51,056 bases of DNA from Pseudomonas sp. MWU13-2105. Lineage in GTDB: Bacteria > Pseudomonadota > Gammaproteobacteria > Pseudomonadales > Pseudomonadaceae. The stretch spans positions 1 through 51,056 of the forward strand of contig NZ_JALLIY010000030.1 of NCBI RefSeq assembly GCF_023242315.1. The letters are read 5' to 3'. Both the position numbers and the translations under genes were made by a program. Shown here piece after piece: positions 15,564 through 26,890 of the stretch. The notes below the pieces were generated by a model. It was not told where the DNA came from. It saw nothing but the letters and a program-made list of their open reading frames with translations, and searched no databases. How positions within the stretch are numbered: the first letter of the stretch is position 1; each line of letters opens with the position of its first letter.

Positions 15564-16490
15564 ATGGCGGGTGTAATGGATTCGGTGAACCAGCGTACGC
15601 AACTGGTCGGGCAGAATCGCCTTGAGTTGTTGTTGTTTCGTCTGGATGGTCAGCAGTTGTACGGGATCAACGTGTTCAAGGTGCGGGAGGTACTGCAGTG
15701 CCCCAAGCTGACCCTGATGCCCAAATCCAGCCCGGTAGTCTGTGGCGTGGCGAATATCCGCGGGGCAACCATTCCCATCCTGGACCTGGCGATGGCCACC
15801 GGGTCGGGCGGTCTCAAGGATCAAAGTAATCCGTTTGTGATCATTACCGAGTACAACACCAAGACCCAGGGTTTCCTGGTGAAGTCGGTGGAGCGCATCG
15901 TCAACATGAACTGGGAAGAGATCCATCCGCCGCCCAAGGGCACCGGGCGCGATCACTACCTGACCGCCGTGACCCGGATCGACAACCAGTTGGTGGAAAT
16001 CATCGACGTCGAGAAAATCCTCGCCGAGGTTTCGCCGACTTCCGAGTCCATCTCCCATGGGGTGGTCGATGTCGAGACCCAGGCCAAGGCGGTGTCGATG
16101 CGGGTGCTGACGGTGGATGACTCGTCGGTGGCGCGCAAGCAGGTCACGCGTTGCCTGCAGACCGTGGGCGTGGAAGTGGTGGCGTTGAACGACGGCCGGC
16201 AGGCGCTGGATTACCTGCGCAAACTGGTCGACGAGGGCAAGAAGCCGGAAGAAGAATTCCTGATGATGATTTCCGACATTGAAATGCCGGAAATGGACGG
16301 CTACACCCTTACAGCCGAGATTCGCAACGATCCACGCATGCAAAAACTTCATATCATCCTGCATACTTCCTTGTCGGGGGTCTTTAATCAGGCAATGGTC
16401 AAGAAGGTCGGTGCCGATGATTTCCTGGCCAAGTTCCGTCCCGATGACCTGGCAGCACGGGTAGTCGATCGGATCAAGGCGGCAGAATAA
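15564..16490 (+). CDS. cheV: chemotaxis coupling protein CheV (CheW-receiver fusion)
   Basis: Cytosolic protein of 308 aa coupling receptors to CheA. A CheW domain (about 20-160, LYGINVFKVREVLQCPKLT and GVANIRGATIPILDL) is followed by a receiver at about 180-305 with DDSS, the phosphoacceptor aspartate in MMISDIEMPEMDG and the lysine in FLAKF. The ATG at 15564 has AGAGG eight bases upstream and is preferred to the GTG at 15555. It forms a pair with cheR, 54 bp downstream, as in other pseudomonads. Confidence 0.95.
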   Translation: MAGVMDSVNQRTQLVGQNRLELLLFRLDGQQLYGINVFKVREVLQCPKLTLMPKSSPVVCGVANIRGATIPILDLAMATGSGGLKDQSNPFVIITEYNTKTQGFLVKSVERIVNMNWEEIHPPPKGTGRDHYLTAVTRIDNQLVEIIDVEKILAEVSPTSESISHGVVDVETQAKAVSMRVLTVDDSSVARKQVTRCLQTVGVEVVALNDGRQALDYLRKLVDEGKKPEEEFLMMISDIEMPEMDGYTLTAEIRNDPRMQKLHIILHTSLSGVFNQAMVKKVGADDFLAKFRPDDLAARVVDRIKAAE

Positions 16491-16544
16491 GCGATCAGGA
16501 ACCTCCGTTCCTGGCAGTACGAGCGATTGTAGAGGCGGCATCAT

Positions 16545-17372
16545 TTGTCTACGGGTAATTTGGATTTCGAACAGTTCCGGGTCTTCCTGGAAAAGGCCTG
16601 TGGCATCCTGCTGGGTGAAAACAAGCAGTATCTGGTTTCCAGCCGTCTCAATAAACTGATGGAGCAGCAGGGGCTCAAATCCCTTGGTGAACTGGTCCAG
16701 CGGATCCAGACGCAGCCACGCAGCGGTTTGCGCGAGCAGGTGGTGGATGCCATGACCACTAACGAAACCTTGTGGTTTCGCGACACCTACCCCTTCGAGG
16801 TCCTGAAGAACAAGGTGTTGCCGGAAATGATCAAGGCCAGCCCCGGCCAGCGTCTGCGGATCTGGTCGGCGGCCTGTTCGTCGGGACAGGAACCCTATTC
16901 GATCTCGATGTCGATCGATGAGTTCGAGCGGAGCAACATGGGGCAGTTGAAGGGCGGTGCGCAGATTGTCGCCACCGACCTGTCCGGGCTGATGCTCACC
17001 AACTGCAAGAGCGGCGAGTACGACAGCCTGGCCATTGGCCGCGGCCTGTCGCCCGAGCGCCTGCAGCGATTCTTCGACCCCAAGGGGCCGGGGCGCTGGG
17101 CGGTCAAGGCGCCGATCCGCAGTCGGGTGGAATTTCGCTCGTTCAACCTGCTGGACAGCTATGCGAGCCTGGGCAAGTTCGACATCGTGTTCTGCCGCAA
17201 CGTGTTGATCTACTTCTCCGCGGAAGTGAAGAAAGACATTCTGCTGCGTATCCACGGCACCTTGAAACCAGGTGGCTACTTGTACCTCGGAGCCTCGGAA
17301 GCCCTGAACGGTCTGCCGGATCATTACCAGATGGTGCAGTGCAGCCCGGGGATCATCTACCAGGCCAAGTAG
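16545..17372 (+). CDS. cheR: chemotaxis protein methyltransferase CheR
   Basis: Methylates glutamates on chemoreceptors with S-adenosylmethionine; 275 aa. The N-terminal helical CheR_N domain (FEQFRVFLEKACGILLGENKQYLVSSRL) precedes the SAM-binding domain with IWSAACSSGQEPYSI, ATDLSG and FDIVFCRNVLIYF. The start is a TTG with AGAGG nine bases upstream; no ATG fits, since conserved sequence begins at residue 6. It follows cheV and ends at a strong terminator. Confidence 0.94.
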   Translation: MSTGNLDFEQFRVFLEKACGILLGENKQYLVSSRLNKLMEQQGLKSLGELVQRIQTQPRSGLREQVVDAMTTNETLWFRDTYPFEVLKNKVLPEMIKASPGQRLRIWSAACSSGQEPYSISMSIDEFERSNMGQLKGGAQIVATDLSGLMLTNCKSGEYDSLAIGRGLSPERLQRFFDPKGPGRWAVKAPIRSRVEFRSFNLLDSYASLGKFDIVFCRNVLIYFSAEVKKDILLRIHGTLKPGGYLYLGASEALNGLPDHYQMVQCSPGIIYQAK

Positions 17373-17390
17373 GCGCCAAGCCCTACAAGA

Positions 17391-17420
17391 AACGGGAACC
17401 GACGGGTTCCCGTTTTTTTT
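17391..17420 (+). terminator. terminator after cheR
   Basis: AACGGGAACC pairs with GGTTCCCGTT around a GACG loop, followed by eight T. It separates cheVR from the sigma-54-driven flgBCDE operon. Confidence 0.93.
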
Positions 17421-17529
17421 GCGGTTTTTTTGCCGCTTTACCGGCACCCGGCGGAAATGCCTTGCCGCTTTTCTGGCATTGCCGCTCGCCACCTGCCCGC
17501 AAGCCCTTGATTTACCTGCATAGGGAAAT

Positions 17530-17544
17530 TGGCATGGGCCTTGC
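17530..17544 (+). promoter_or_regulatory. sigma-54 promoter of flgBCDE
   Basis: TGGCATGGGCCTTGC matches TGGCACG-N4-TTGC with one mismatch in the -24 box, 64 bp before the flgB start. RpoN plus FleR control of this operon is known in P. aeruginosa. Confidence 0.85.
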
Positions 17545-17608
17545 TTTGTCACTTGTAACGAAAAGCCTGTTCCACAAAACCAGGTCAACCCGCTAAAGGT
17601 TTCCCGAC

Positions 17609-18016
17609 ATGAGCATCAACTTCGATAAAGCGCTCGGCATCCATGAGCAAGCCCTGGCCTTCCGCGCCCAGCGCGCCGAAGTTCTGGCGAACAACATCGT
17701 CAACGCCGATACCCCGAACTACAAGGCGCGGGACATGGATTTCTCCTCGGTGCTCGCCGAGCAGAGCGACAAGGCCAAGAACGGCAGTTTCGCGCTGAAC
17801 ACCACCAACACCCGCCATATCGAAGCCGAAGGTCTGAGCAACGGCGATGCCGCGCTGCAGTACCGCACTCCGATGCAGCCCTCGCTCGACCAGAACACCG
17901 TGGACGCGCAGATCGAGCAATCGAACTATGCCAAGAACTCGGTCGATTTCCAGGCCAGCTTCACCCTGCTGAACGCCCGATTCAAAGGGCTGGTTTCAGC
18001 CCTGCGTGGAGAATAA
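17609..18016 (+). CDS. flgB: flagellar proximal rod protein FlgB
   Basis: Rod subunit of the flagellar basal body, 135 aa. The N-terminal rod motif is NNIVNADTPNYKARDMDF and the C-terminal helix ASFTLLNARFKGLVSALRGE is typical of exported axial proteins. It has no signal peptide because it leaves through the flagellar export system. It is first in flgBCDE, three bases before flgC. Confidence 0.96.
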   Translation: MSINFDKALGIHEQALAFRAQRAEVLANNIVNADTPNYKARDMDFSSVLAEQSDKAKNGSFALNTTNTRHIEAEGLSNGDAALQYRTPMQPSLDQNTVDAQIEQSNYAKNSVDFQASFTLLNARFKGLVSALRGE

Positions 18017-18019
18017 ATC

Positions 18020-18463
18020 ATGTCCCTAGCCAGCGTTTTCAACATTGCCGGTACCGGCATGAGTGCCCAGACCACTCGCCTGAACACCGTCGCCAGTAAC
18101 ATCGCCAACGCCGAAACCGTCTCGTCGAGCATTGACCAGACCTATCGCGCCCGGCATCCGGTGTTCGCCACCATGTTCCAGAACGGCCAGGGCCAGACTG
18201 ACAACTCGCTGTTCCAGAGCCAGGACGGGGCGGGTGCCGGCGTTCAGGTCATGGGGGTGGTCGAGGACCCCAGCAACCTTGAAGCCCGTTATGAGCCGAA
18301 CCATCCGGCGGCTGACGCCAACGGGTATGTCTATTACCCGAACGTCAACGTGGTTCAGGAAATGGCCGACATGATTTCCGCCAGCCGTTCGTTCCAGACC
18401 AATGCGGACATTATGACCACCGCCAAAACCATGATGCAGAAGGTCCTGACCCTCGGTCAGTGA
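18020..18463 (+). CDS. flgC: flagellar proximal rod protein FlgC
   Basis: Rod subunit of 147 aa. It begins SLASVFNIAGTGMSAQTTRLNTVASNIANAET and ends QTNADIMTTAKTMMQKVLTLGQ, both characteristic. GGAG is placed well before the ATG, which lies at the end of flgB. Residues 60-110 hold the variable insertion seen in Pseudomonas FlgC. Part of the flgBCDE operon. Confidence 0.96.
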   Translation: MSLASVFNIAGTGMSAQTTRLNTVASNIANAETVSSSIDQTYRARHPVFATMFQNGQGQTDNSLFQSQDGAGAGVQVMGVVEDPSNLEARYEPNHPAADANGYVYYPNVNVVQEMADMISASRSFQTNADIMTTAKTMMQKVLTLGQ

Positions 18464-18478
18464 TAAGGGACGATTCCT

Positions 18479-19207
18479 ATGACGGTTTCCAGCACTTCGT
18501 CGAGCGGCAATTCGACACTTGATACGATCATTGCCAACTCCCAGAAGGCGAGCACCGGCAGTACTGACGCGCTGGGCAATGCCATCAGCAGCGCCGCCGG
18601 CGGCCAGACCCTGGGCAAGGACGCGTTCCTGCAACTGCTGGTGACCCAGCTGAAGAACCAGGACCCGCTCAACCCTCAGGACAACAGTGCCTTCGTCGCA
18701 CAGTTGGCGCAGTTCAGCAGCCTGGAAGGTATCCAGACGCTCAACACCAGCGTGAACAATATTGCCGGTTCCTTCACCTCGTCCCAGGCGCTGCAGGCCT
18801 CGTCGATGGTCGGGCGTTCGGTCATCGTGCCGACCAGCCAGGCGGTGGTTGATACCAGCAAGACCTTCAGCGGCACGGCAGTGATTCCGAGTTCCGTCAG
18901 CGACGCGACGGTGAAGATCACCGACTCCAGCGGCAAGGTGGTCAGAACCCTGACCCTGGGCTCTGAGCCGGCGGGCAATGCGGCCTTTACCTGGGACGGC
19001 AAGGACGATTCGGGCACCTTGCTGGCCAGTGGCACCTACACCTTCAATGCCGCCGCGACGATCAGCGGCACGTCGACGGCGCTCACGACCAACCTGCCGG
19101 CCACGGTCAGCAGCGTGACCCTGGGTCAGAACGGCGGTGAAATGATGCTCAACCTGGCGGGCCTGGGCAGTATTGCTCTGTCCAAAGTCCAGACCATTGG
19201 CCTGTAA
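18479..19207 (+). CDS. flgD: flagellar hook assembly scaffold FlgD
   Basis: Hook-cap protein of 242 aa that guides polymerisation of FlgE and is later replaced by FlgK. The conserved FlgD core LGKDAFLQLLVTQLKNQDPLNPQDNSAFVAQLAQFSSLEGIQ is at about 42-84. It is followed by the FlgD Ig-like/Tudor part with AFTWDGKDDSGTLLASGTYTF. The first 40 residues are Ser/Thr-rich and disordered. It lies 15 bp after flgC. Confidence 0.95.
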   Translation: MTVSSTSSSGNSTLDTIIANSQKASTGSTDALGNAISSAAGGQTLGKDAFLQLLVTQLKNQDPLNPQDNSAFVAQLAQFSSLEGIQTLNTSVNNIAGSFTSSQALQASSMVGRSVIVPTSQAVVDTSKTFSGTAVIPSSVSDATVKITDSSGKVVRTLTLGSEPAGNAAFTWDGKDDSGTLLASGTYTFNAAATISGTSTALTTNLPATVSSVTLGQNGGEMMLNLAGLGSIALSKVQTIGL

Positions 19208-19238
19208 GAGCCGACCAACACGAAGTAAGGAGTGAACC

Positions 19239-20552
19239 ATGTCTTTCAATATCGGTTTGAGCGGTCTCTCTGCGGCCAGCAAGCAACTTGACGTCACCGG
19301 CAACAACATTGCCAACGTCAACACCACCGGCTTCAAGAAGTCCCGTGCGGAATTCGCCGACGTGTATTCGGCGACCAAGCTGGGCACCGGCGCCAAGACC
19401 ATCGGTAACGGTGTGAACCTGGCCAACGTCTCGCAGAACTTCGGCAACGGCGGCATGGACAGCACCGGCAACGTGCTGGACATGGGCGTGCAGGGCAACG
19501 GTTTCTTCGTCCTGAGCAGCAACGGCTCGCTGAGCTACACCCGTGCCGGTACCTTCAAGACCGACAAGGACGGCTACGTCACCAACACCGACGGCACCGC
19601 GAAGCTGCAAGGCTTTGCCGCCGATGCCAACGGCAACATCATTCCGGGTGTGCTGACCAACCTGCGGATCGACACCTCGAACCTGTCGCCGCAGACCACC
19701 ACCAAGATCGGTTCGACGATCAACCTCGACTCCAAGTCGACGCCGATCACCGTACCGTTCGATGTCACCCAGACCTCGACTTATACCAAACCGTTCAGCA
19801 CCACCATCTATGACACCCAAGGTAATGCCCACTCCCTGGACCAGTATGCGGTCAAGACCGGTGCCAATACCTGGAACGTCTATTCGTTGATTGACGGTCG
19901 CAACCCTGATGGCACGGCGCCGACGGTTACAGTGCCTCCTGCTGCGCCAGCAGCCCCCGATCCTGTGCCTGTGCCCGTGGTATTTGACTCCGCGGGCAAG
20001 TTGCAGAGCATCGGCGGTATTGCTGGCCAGACCAGTATCGTGGTTACGGGTTGGATTCCTGGTGGGATGGTCGGTGGGGTCTGGACGCCGAACAAGGCTG
20101 GTGCGAACGCTGCGGGCATTGCCGTCGACTTTTCGAAAACCACCCAGTACAACGCCGATACCGCCCGTAGCGCCATCACCAACGACGGTTATGCCACCGG
20201 CCAGATCACTGATATCACCATTGATGCCACTGGTGTGATCTCCGCCAACTTCAGCAACCAACAGCACAAGGCGATCGGCCAGGTGGCCCTGGCCAGCTTC
20301 ACCAACGAGCAAGGCTTGCAGGCGGTCGGCGGCACCAGCTGGAAGGAGACTTTCTCGTCCGGTCAGCCGGCCTTTGACGGCGGTACGGTCGGTACCAACG
20401 GTTCGATCCTTTCCGGTTCCCTGGAAGCTTCTAACGTCGACCTGACCAGTGAGCTGGTGGACCTGATCAAGGGCCAGAGCTACTACCAGGCGAACGCCAA
20501 GACCATCTCCACCCAAAGCACCATCATGCAGACCATCATCCAGATGGCGTGA
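19239..20552 (+). CDS. flgE: flagellar hook protein FlgE
   Basis: Main hook subunit of 437 aa. The rod/hook N-motif is SKQLDVTGNNIANVNTTGFKKSRAEFADVY and the C-terminal coiled segment is ASNVDLTSELVDLIKGQSYYQANAKTISTQSTIMQTIIQ. The middle (about 190-300) is the variable outer domain and contains a Pro/Ala/Val run (VTVPPAAPAAPDPVPVPVV) that differs in character from the rest. AAGGAG precedes the ATG. In P. aeruginosa flgF follows directly; here a terminator does. Confidence 0.96.
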   Translation: MSFNIGLSGLSAASKQLDVTGNNIANVNTTGFKKSRAEFADVYSATKLGTGAKTIGNGVNLANVSQNFGNGGMDSTGNVLDMGVQGNGFFVLSSNGSLSYTRAGTFKTDKDGYVTNTDGTAKLQGFAADANGNIIPGVLTNLRIDTSNLSPQTTTKIGSTINLDSKSTPITVPFDVTQTSTYTKPFSTTIYDTQGNAHSLDQYAVKTGANTWNVYSLIDGRNPDGTAPTVTVPPAAPAAPDPVPVPVVFDSAGKLQSIGGIAGQTSIVVTGWIPGGMVGGVWTPNKAGANAAGIAVDFSKTTQYNADTARSAITNDGYATGQITDITIDATGVISANFSNQQHKAIGQVALASFTNEQGLQAVGGTSWKETFSSGQPAFDGGTVGTNGSILSGSLEASNVDLTSELVDLIKGQSYYQANAKTISTQSTIMQTIIQMA

Positions 20553-20582
20553 TACGGCTTAGCTGAAAATGCTTGGCAAGAG

Positions 20583-20605
20583 AGCCCCTTGAGTGGGGCT
20601 TTTTT
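20583..20605 (+). terminator. terminator after flgE
   Basis: AGCCCC pairs with GGGGCT around TTGAGT and runs into six T. It lies 31 bp past the flgE stop, so flgBCDE forms a closed four-gene operon here. Confidence 0.9.
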
Positions 20606-20689
20606 GTGCCTGTGATATCGGCGGTACAGGTCTCTCTCCCGAACCTATTGCTGCTGCGTGAGGATCTTGCCGGCGACATCAATCCTGTA

Positions 20690-20709
20690 GGAGCCAGCAA
20701 GCTGGCTCC
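20690..20709. repeat. short REP-like palindrome in the flgE-nrdA junction
   Basis: GGAGCCAGC and GCTGGCTCC form a 9-bp perfect stem around AA, preceded by CCTGTA and followed by AGGGG. It has the same design as the larger palindrome at 26845-26884. It is the only repeat in the 286-bp gap between the converging flgE and nrdA genes. Confidence 0.6.
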
Positions 20710-20766
20710 AGGGGATGTGGCAGGCCACAGAAGCTGGGCCGCGCGCCGATTTACACCACGCAAAAG

Positions 20767-20803
20767 AAAACCCCCGCCAGGCCCAAGGCCTGACGGGGGT
20801 TTC
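20767..20803 (-). terminator. terminator after nrdA
   Basis: On the minus strand a stem with CCCCCGTCAGGCC pairing with GGCCTGGCGGGGG (one mismatch, 3-base loop) is followed by TTTTC. A second GC hairpin (CCCGCGC / GCGCGGG, 20808-20827) lies between it and the nrdA stop. Confidence 0.88.
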
Positions 20804-20838
20804 TCAACCCGCGCGGTAAGGCGCGGGTCTGGCTCAGC

Positions 20839-23739
<2,901 letters not shown>

Positions 23740-24100
23740 GGGTGTCTCCACGTTCTCTATGTTTGTTTGGGCACCACGAGGGCGCCCACCGTTCTGTCCT
23801 GAAGCACTACAACCGAGCGATGTCGGGCATAACCCCTTCGGGACAGAGGAAGAGGGCTTTCGGGCGCCGCTTCCATGCCGAAGTTTGCAAAAGCCGCGGG
23901 TCGTTGACCCTAGGCTGTATTCCTGATGGGTGACAGTTTTGTCCTGCAACACCCGTACCGTTTTCCCACGCAAGGGGGAGAACGGTTGCCATCCGCGTAT
24001 GCGGTTTGGGCTTTCAAATCGGTGTTTAGTTCAACCCCGCGGATGCAAGAAAAGAGCTTGAGTTCCTGACGCGAAATGTGGTTGGGGATTTTGGGCGAAA
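23740..24100 (-). other. long 5' leader of nrdA
   Basis: About 360-390 bases lie between the inferred nrdA promoter and its start codon. On the minus strand I see several possible hairpins (for example CCGAAGGGG around 23840, and CCTAGGGTCAACGACCCGC near 23905) but no known riboswitch signature. Small reading frames exist, none with convincing start signals. It is unusually long for a NrdR-controlled operon. Confidence 0.45.
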
Positions 24101-24147
24101 ACCCTACATGTTGGGTTTTTTTATTGCCGAGATACAAGATAATGCGT
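24101..24147 (-). promoter_or_regulatory. NrdR box pair at the nrdA promoter
   Basis: On the minus strand ACGCATTATCTTGTAT (24147-24132) and ACCCAACATGTAGGGT (24116-24101) each match the NrdR consensus acaCwAtATaTwGtgt at about 12 of 16 positions. The spacer is exactly 15 bp (31 bp centre to centre), the arrangement known for NrdR. The first box covers the -10 (TATCTT, 24141-24136), so NrdR binding would block the promoter when dATP is plentiful. Confidence 0.82.
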
Positions 24148-24159
24148 TTTGGGGGCCGA

Positions 24160-24183
24160 TTGCAACGTGCTACCTGTGGATAA
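24160..24183 (-). promoter_or_regulatory. nrdA -35 element and DnaA box
   Basis: TTGCAA at 24165-24160 on minus is a -35, 17-18 bp from the -10. Just upstream, 24183-24175 reads TTATCCACA on minus, a perfect DnaA box; a one-mismatch copy (TCATACACA) lies at 24206-24198. E. coli nrdAB is also DnaA-controlled, linking dNTP supply to replication. Confidence 0.7.
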
Positions 24184-24473
24184 ATCTGTGCGCAATTTGT
24201 GTATGAAAGCTTGAAAACGCGTGTAGGCCGCGGCAGGCCGGGATTGCACCGCCCGTCATTGTTTTTTACCGCCGCCAACTCCCCGCGCGGATTTTTGCGG
24301 GCGCGAACCCTATCACAAAAAAAACCCATGACCGAGCGCCAATCCAGGCATGTGTGCGAGGGCCAGGTCGTTGCTACAATCGACCGGCCCTAGCCTTTCT
24401 ATATCCGCCAGAATCATGACAAAAAGACGGGCGGATTCTTTCAACGCTGAACATTCGCACGCAGAGGTCGCCC

Positions 24474-25196
24474 GTGGAGCAAGCCTGGCAGGTATTGATA
24501 GTCGAAGATGACCAGCGTCTGGCCGAGTTGACCCGTGAGTACCTGGAGAGCAATGGTTTGCGGGTCTCCATCGAAGGCAATGGCGCCCGGGCCGCCGCGC
24601 GGATTATCGCCGAGCAGCCGGACCTGGTGATTCTCGACCTGATGCTGCCCGGCGAGGATGGCCTTAGCATCTGCGGCAAGGTGCGCGAGCGCTACGACGG
24701 GGTGATCCTGATGCTGACCGCGCGCACCGACGACCTCGACCAGATCCAGGGACTGGACCTGGGCGCCGACGACTATGTCTGCAAGCCGGTGCGCCCACGT
24801 CTGTTGCTGGCGCGGATCCGCGCGTTGCTGCGGCGCGGCGAGCCGCTCCAGGGGCCTGCCGGGGAAAAGGTCCGGCGCCTGCAGTTCGGCCCGTTGCTGA
24901 TCGACAATGCCTTGCGCGAGGCCTGGCTGAGCGGGGCGGGGATCGAGCTGACCAGCGCCGAGTTCGATCTGCTCTGGCTGCTGGTGGAAAATGCCGGGCG
25001 GATTCTTTCCCGCGAAGAAATTTTCAGTGCCCTGCGCGGTATCGGCTATGACGGCCAGGACCGCTCCATCGATGTGCGTATTTCGCGTATTCGCCCGAAA
25101 ATCGGCGATGACCCCGAGCACCCACGTCTGATCAAGACCATTCGCAGCAAAGGTTACCTGTTCGTCCCCGAAGCGTGCGCAGACCTGCCGTCGTGA
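24474..25196 (+). CDS. OmpR-family response regulator (RstA-like)
   Basis: DNA-binding response regulator of 240 aa. The receiver (about 5-120) has the acidic pair ED and phosphoacceptor D55 in LVILDLMLPGEDG. The C-terminal winged helix has GIELTSAEFDLLWLL and SIDVRISRIRPKIGDD with the final RSKGYLFV. The GTG start has AGAGG nearby. It is divergent from nrdA and overlaps the downstream kinase. In P. aeruginosa the same pair (PA1157-PA1158, from memory) sits beside nrdA. The signal is unknown. Confidence 0.92.
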   Translation: MEQAWQVLIVEDDQRLAELTREYLESNGLRVSIEGNGARAAARIIAEQPDLVILDLMLPGEDGLSICGKVRERYDGVILMLTARTDDLDQIQGLDLGADDYVCKPVRPRLLLARIRALLRRGEPLQGPAGEKVRRLQFGPLLIDNALREAWLSGAGIELTSAEFDLLWLLVENAGRILSREEIFSALRGIGYDGQDRSIDVRISRIRPKIGDDPEHPRLIKTIRSKGYLFVPEACADLPS

Positions 25197-26803
25197 ACTC
25201 GATCTTCCTGCGCATCTACGGCGGTATGTGCGCTGCGCTGGTGTTGGTGGCGTTGCTCGGAGTCCTGGCCTTGCACCTGCTCAACCAGGTGCGTGGCGAG
25301 CAATATCGCGAGCACCTGGCCCATGGCACCTTCTCGCTGATGGCCGACAACCTGCGGCCGATGAACGAAATCGAACGTCGCCGGGCCCTGGCGGTGTGGG
25401 AACGCTTGCTGGGTATTCCATTGGTCTTGCAATCGCTGGCCGATGTGCACCTGGATCTCGGGCAGCGGACCCGGGTACTGCGCGGCCAGGCCCTGGTGGA
25501 GCAGACCGGGCCGTATGCGGCGAAGATCTATCGGCTGGTCAGCGATCCGGAGCAGTTGGTGCTGACGGGTGAGGTCCAGCAGATCAGCGAGCAGTTGGCC
25601 CGGGCGACCATCTACCTGTTGGCCGACGAACTGGTGCGCTACCCGGATGCCGAGCAGCCGGCACGCCTGGCGGCGCTCAAGCATGACAAGGGCTTCGGCT
25701 TCGACATGAAGCTGGTCACCCTGGAGCAGGCCGATATGGATGAGGACCAGCGCCGGCGGATCAGCGAAGGCGACACGGTCATGGCCCTGGGCAAGGGCGG
25801 CGATTCGATCCGGGTGTTTGCCGGCCTGTCCGGTACGCCCTGGGTCCTGGAAATCGGCCCGCTGTATCAGATGAATCCCTACCCGGCGCAATGGCTGGTG
25901 TTGATTGCCGTGCTGGGCCTGAGCCTGATCGGCCTGATCGTCTACCTGCTGGTGCGGCAGTTGGAGCGGCGCCTGCGCGGGCTGGAGTCGGCGGCCACGC
26001 GCTTGGCCCAGGGCAATCTGGAAACCCGCGTGCCGGCCAGTGGCGCGGACTCCATCGGGCGCCTGGCGGCGGCATTCAATGGTATGGCCGAGCACCTGCA
26101 GCGGTCATTGATGATCCAGCGCGAACTGGTGCGAGCGGTTTCCCACGAGCTGCGCACCCCGGTGGCGCGCCTGCGGTTCGGCCTGGAAATGATTGGCGAT
26201 GCGCAGACGCCCGAGGCCCGGCACAAATATATGGAGGGCATGGACGGCGATATCCAGGACCTCGACCGGCTGGTGGACGAGATGCTGACCTACGCCCGCC
26301 TGGAGCAAGGTACCCCGGCGTTGAACTTCCAGCGGATCGACCTCAGTGCCCTGGTCGACCAGGTGATCGGCGAATTGGCGCCGTTGCGGGTGGAGGTGCG
26401 GGTAACGCGCGGGCCGTGCTTTCCGCAGGCCGGCGGCGATGAGGTGTGGGTCGAGGCCGAGCCGCGTTACCTGCATCGGGCCCTGCAGAACCTGGTCAGC
26501 AACGCGATGCGCCACGCCCAGTCGCAGGTCTGCATCAGTTACCAGGTTGGCCCCTTGCGCTGCCGGGTGGATGTCGAGGACGACGGCCCCGGAGTGCCGG
26601 AAAGTGCCTGGGACCGGATCTTCACGCCATTCATGCGCCTGGATGACAGTCGGACCCGGGCCTCGGGTGGGCATGGCCTGGGCTTGTCCATCGTACGGCG
26701 GATCATTCACTGGCACGACGGTCGGGCGCTGATCGGCAAGAGCCAGCTGCTGGGCGGGGCGTGTTTCAGCCTGAGCTGGCCGCGTGCTCAGGACAAGAGC
26801 TGA
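25193..26803 (+). CDS. sensor histidine kinase (RstB-like) partner
   Basis: Inner-membrane kinase of 536 aa from the GTG at 25193, which overlaps the regulator stop (GTGA). A GTG at 25175 would add six residues. One membrane helix lies at about 10-32 and a second at about 230-255, with a periplasmic domain of about 200 residues between. Then come HAMP (RLAQGNLETRVPASGADSIGRL), HisKA with VSHELRTPVARLRF and HATPase with NLVSNAMRHA, DDGPGVP and GHGLGLSIVRRI. It should phosphorylate the upstream OmpR-type regulator. The stimulus cannot be read from the sequence. Confidence 0.92.
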   Translation: MNSIFLRIYGGMCAALVLVALLGVLALHLLNQVRGEQYREHLAHGTFSLMADNLRPMNEIERRRALAVWERLLGIPLVLQSLADVHLDLGQRTRVLRGQALVEQTGPYAAKIYRLVSDPEQLVLTGEVQQISEQLARATIYLLADELVRYPDAEQPARLAALKHDKGFGFDMKLVTLEQADMDEDQRRRISEGDTVMALGKGGDSIRVFAGLSGTPWVLEIGPLYQMNPYPAQWLVLIAVLGLSLIGLIVYLLVRQLERRLRGLESAATRLAQGNLETRVPASGADSIGRLAAAFNGMAEHLQRSLMIQRELVRAVSHELRTPVARLRFGLEMIGDAQTPEARHKYMEGMDGDIQDLDRLVDEMLTYARLEQGTPALNFQRIDLSALVDQVIGELAPLRVEVRVTRGPCFPQAGGDEVWVEAEPRYLHRALQNLVSNAMRHAQSQVCISYQVGPLRCRVDVEDDGPGVPESAWDRIFTPFMRLDDSRTRASGGHGLGLSIVRRIIHWHDGRALIGKSQLLGGACFSLSWPRAQDKS

Positions 26804-26814
26804 GCCGAGGAGGC

Positions 26815-26839
26815 GTCGATCATCGACTTTGTGATCGAC
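26815..26839 (+). other. hairpin after the kinase gene
   Basis: GTCGATCA pairs with TGATCGAC around 9 bases, 12 bp past the kinase stop. No T run follows, so its terminator role is doubtful; the large REP palindrome lies next to it. Confidence 0.45.
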
Positions 26840-26844
26840 CGGTT

Positions 26845-26884
26845 TCCCCTGTAGGAGCCCGGCAAGCCGGGCTCCTACAGGGGA
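26845..26884. repeat. perfect 19-bp palindrome, REP type
   Basis: Arms TCCCCTGTAGGAGCCCGGC and its exact complement meet around AA. This short-palindrome family (TGTAGGAGCC...) also appears at 20690 and in part at 57-67. It sits between two converging genes and probably protects or ends both transcripts. Confidence 0.85.
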
Positions 26885-26890
26885 TCGCGT

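Noticed and set aside
15513..17588. 691-codon open frame antisense to cheV and cheR
   Set aside because: It spans two well-supported genes and their gap; product is His/Gln/Arg-rich without domains.
18026..20516. long open frames antisense to flgC, flgD and flgE
   Set aside because: They are complementary to conserved flagellar genes and contain no family signature.
23740..24100. cobalamin or other known riboswitch in the nrdA leader
   Set aside because: No conserved core (for example GCCACTG for cobalamin) was found, and class I reductases are not usual targets.
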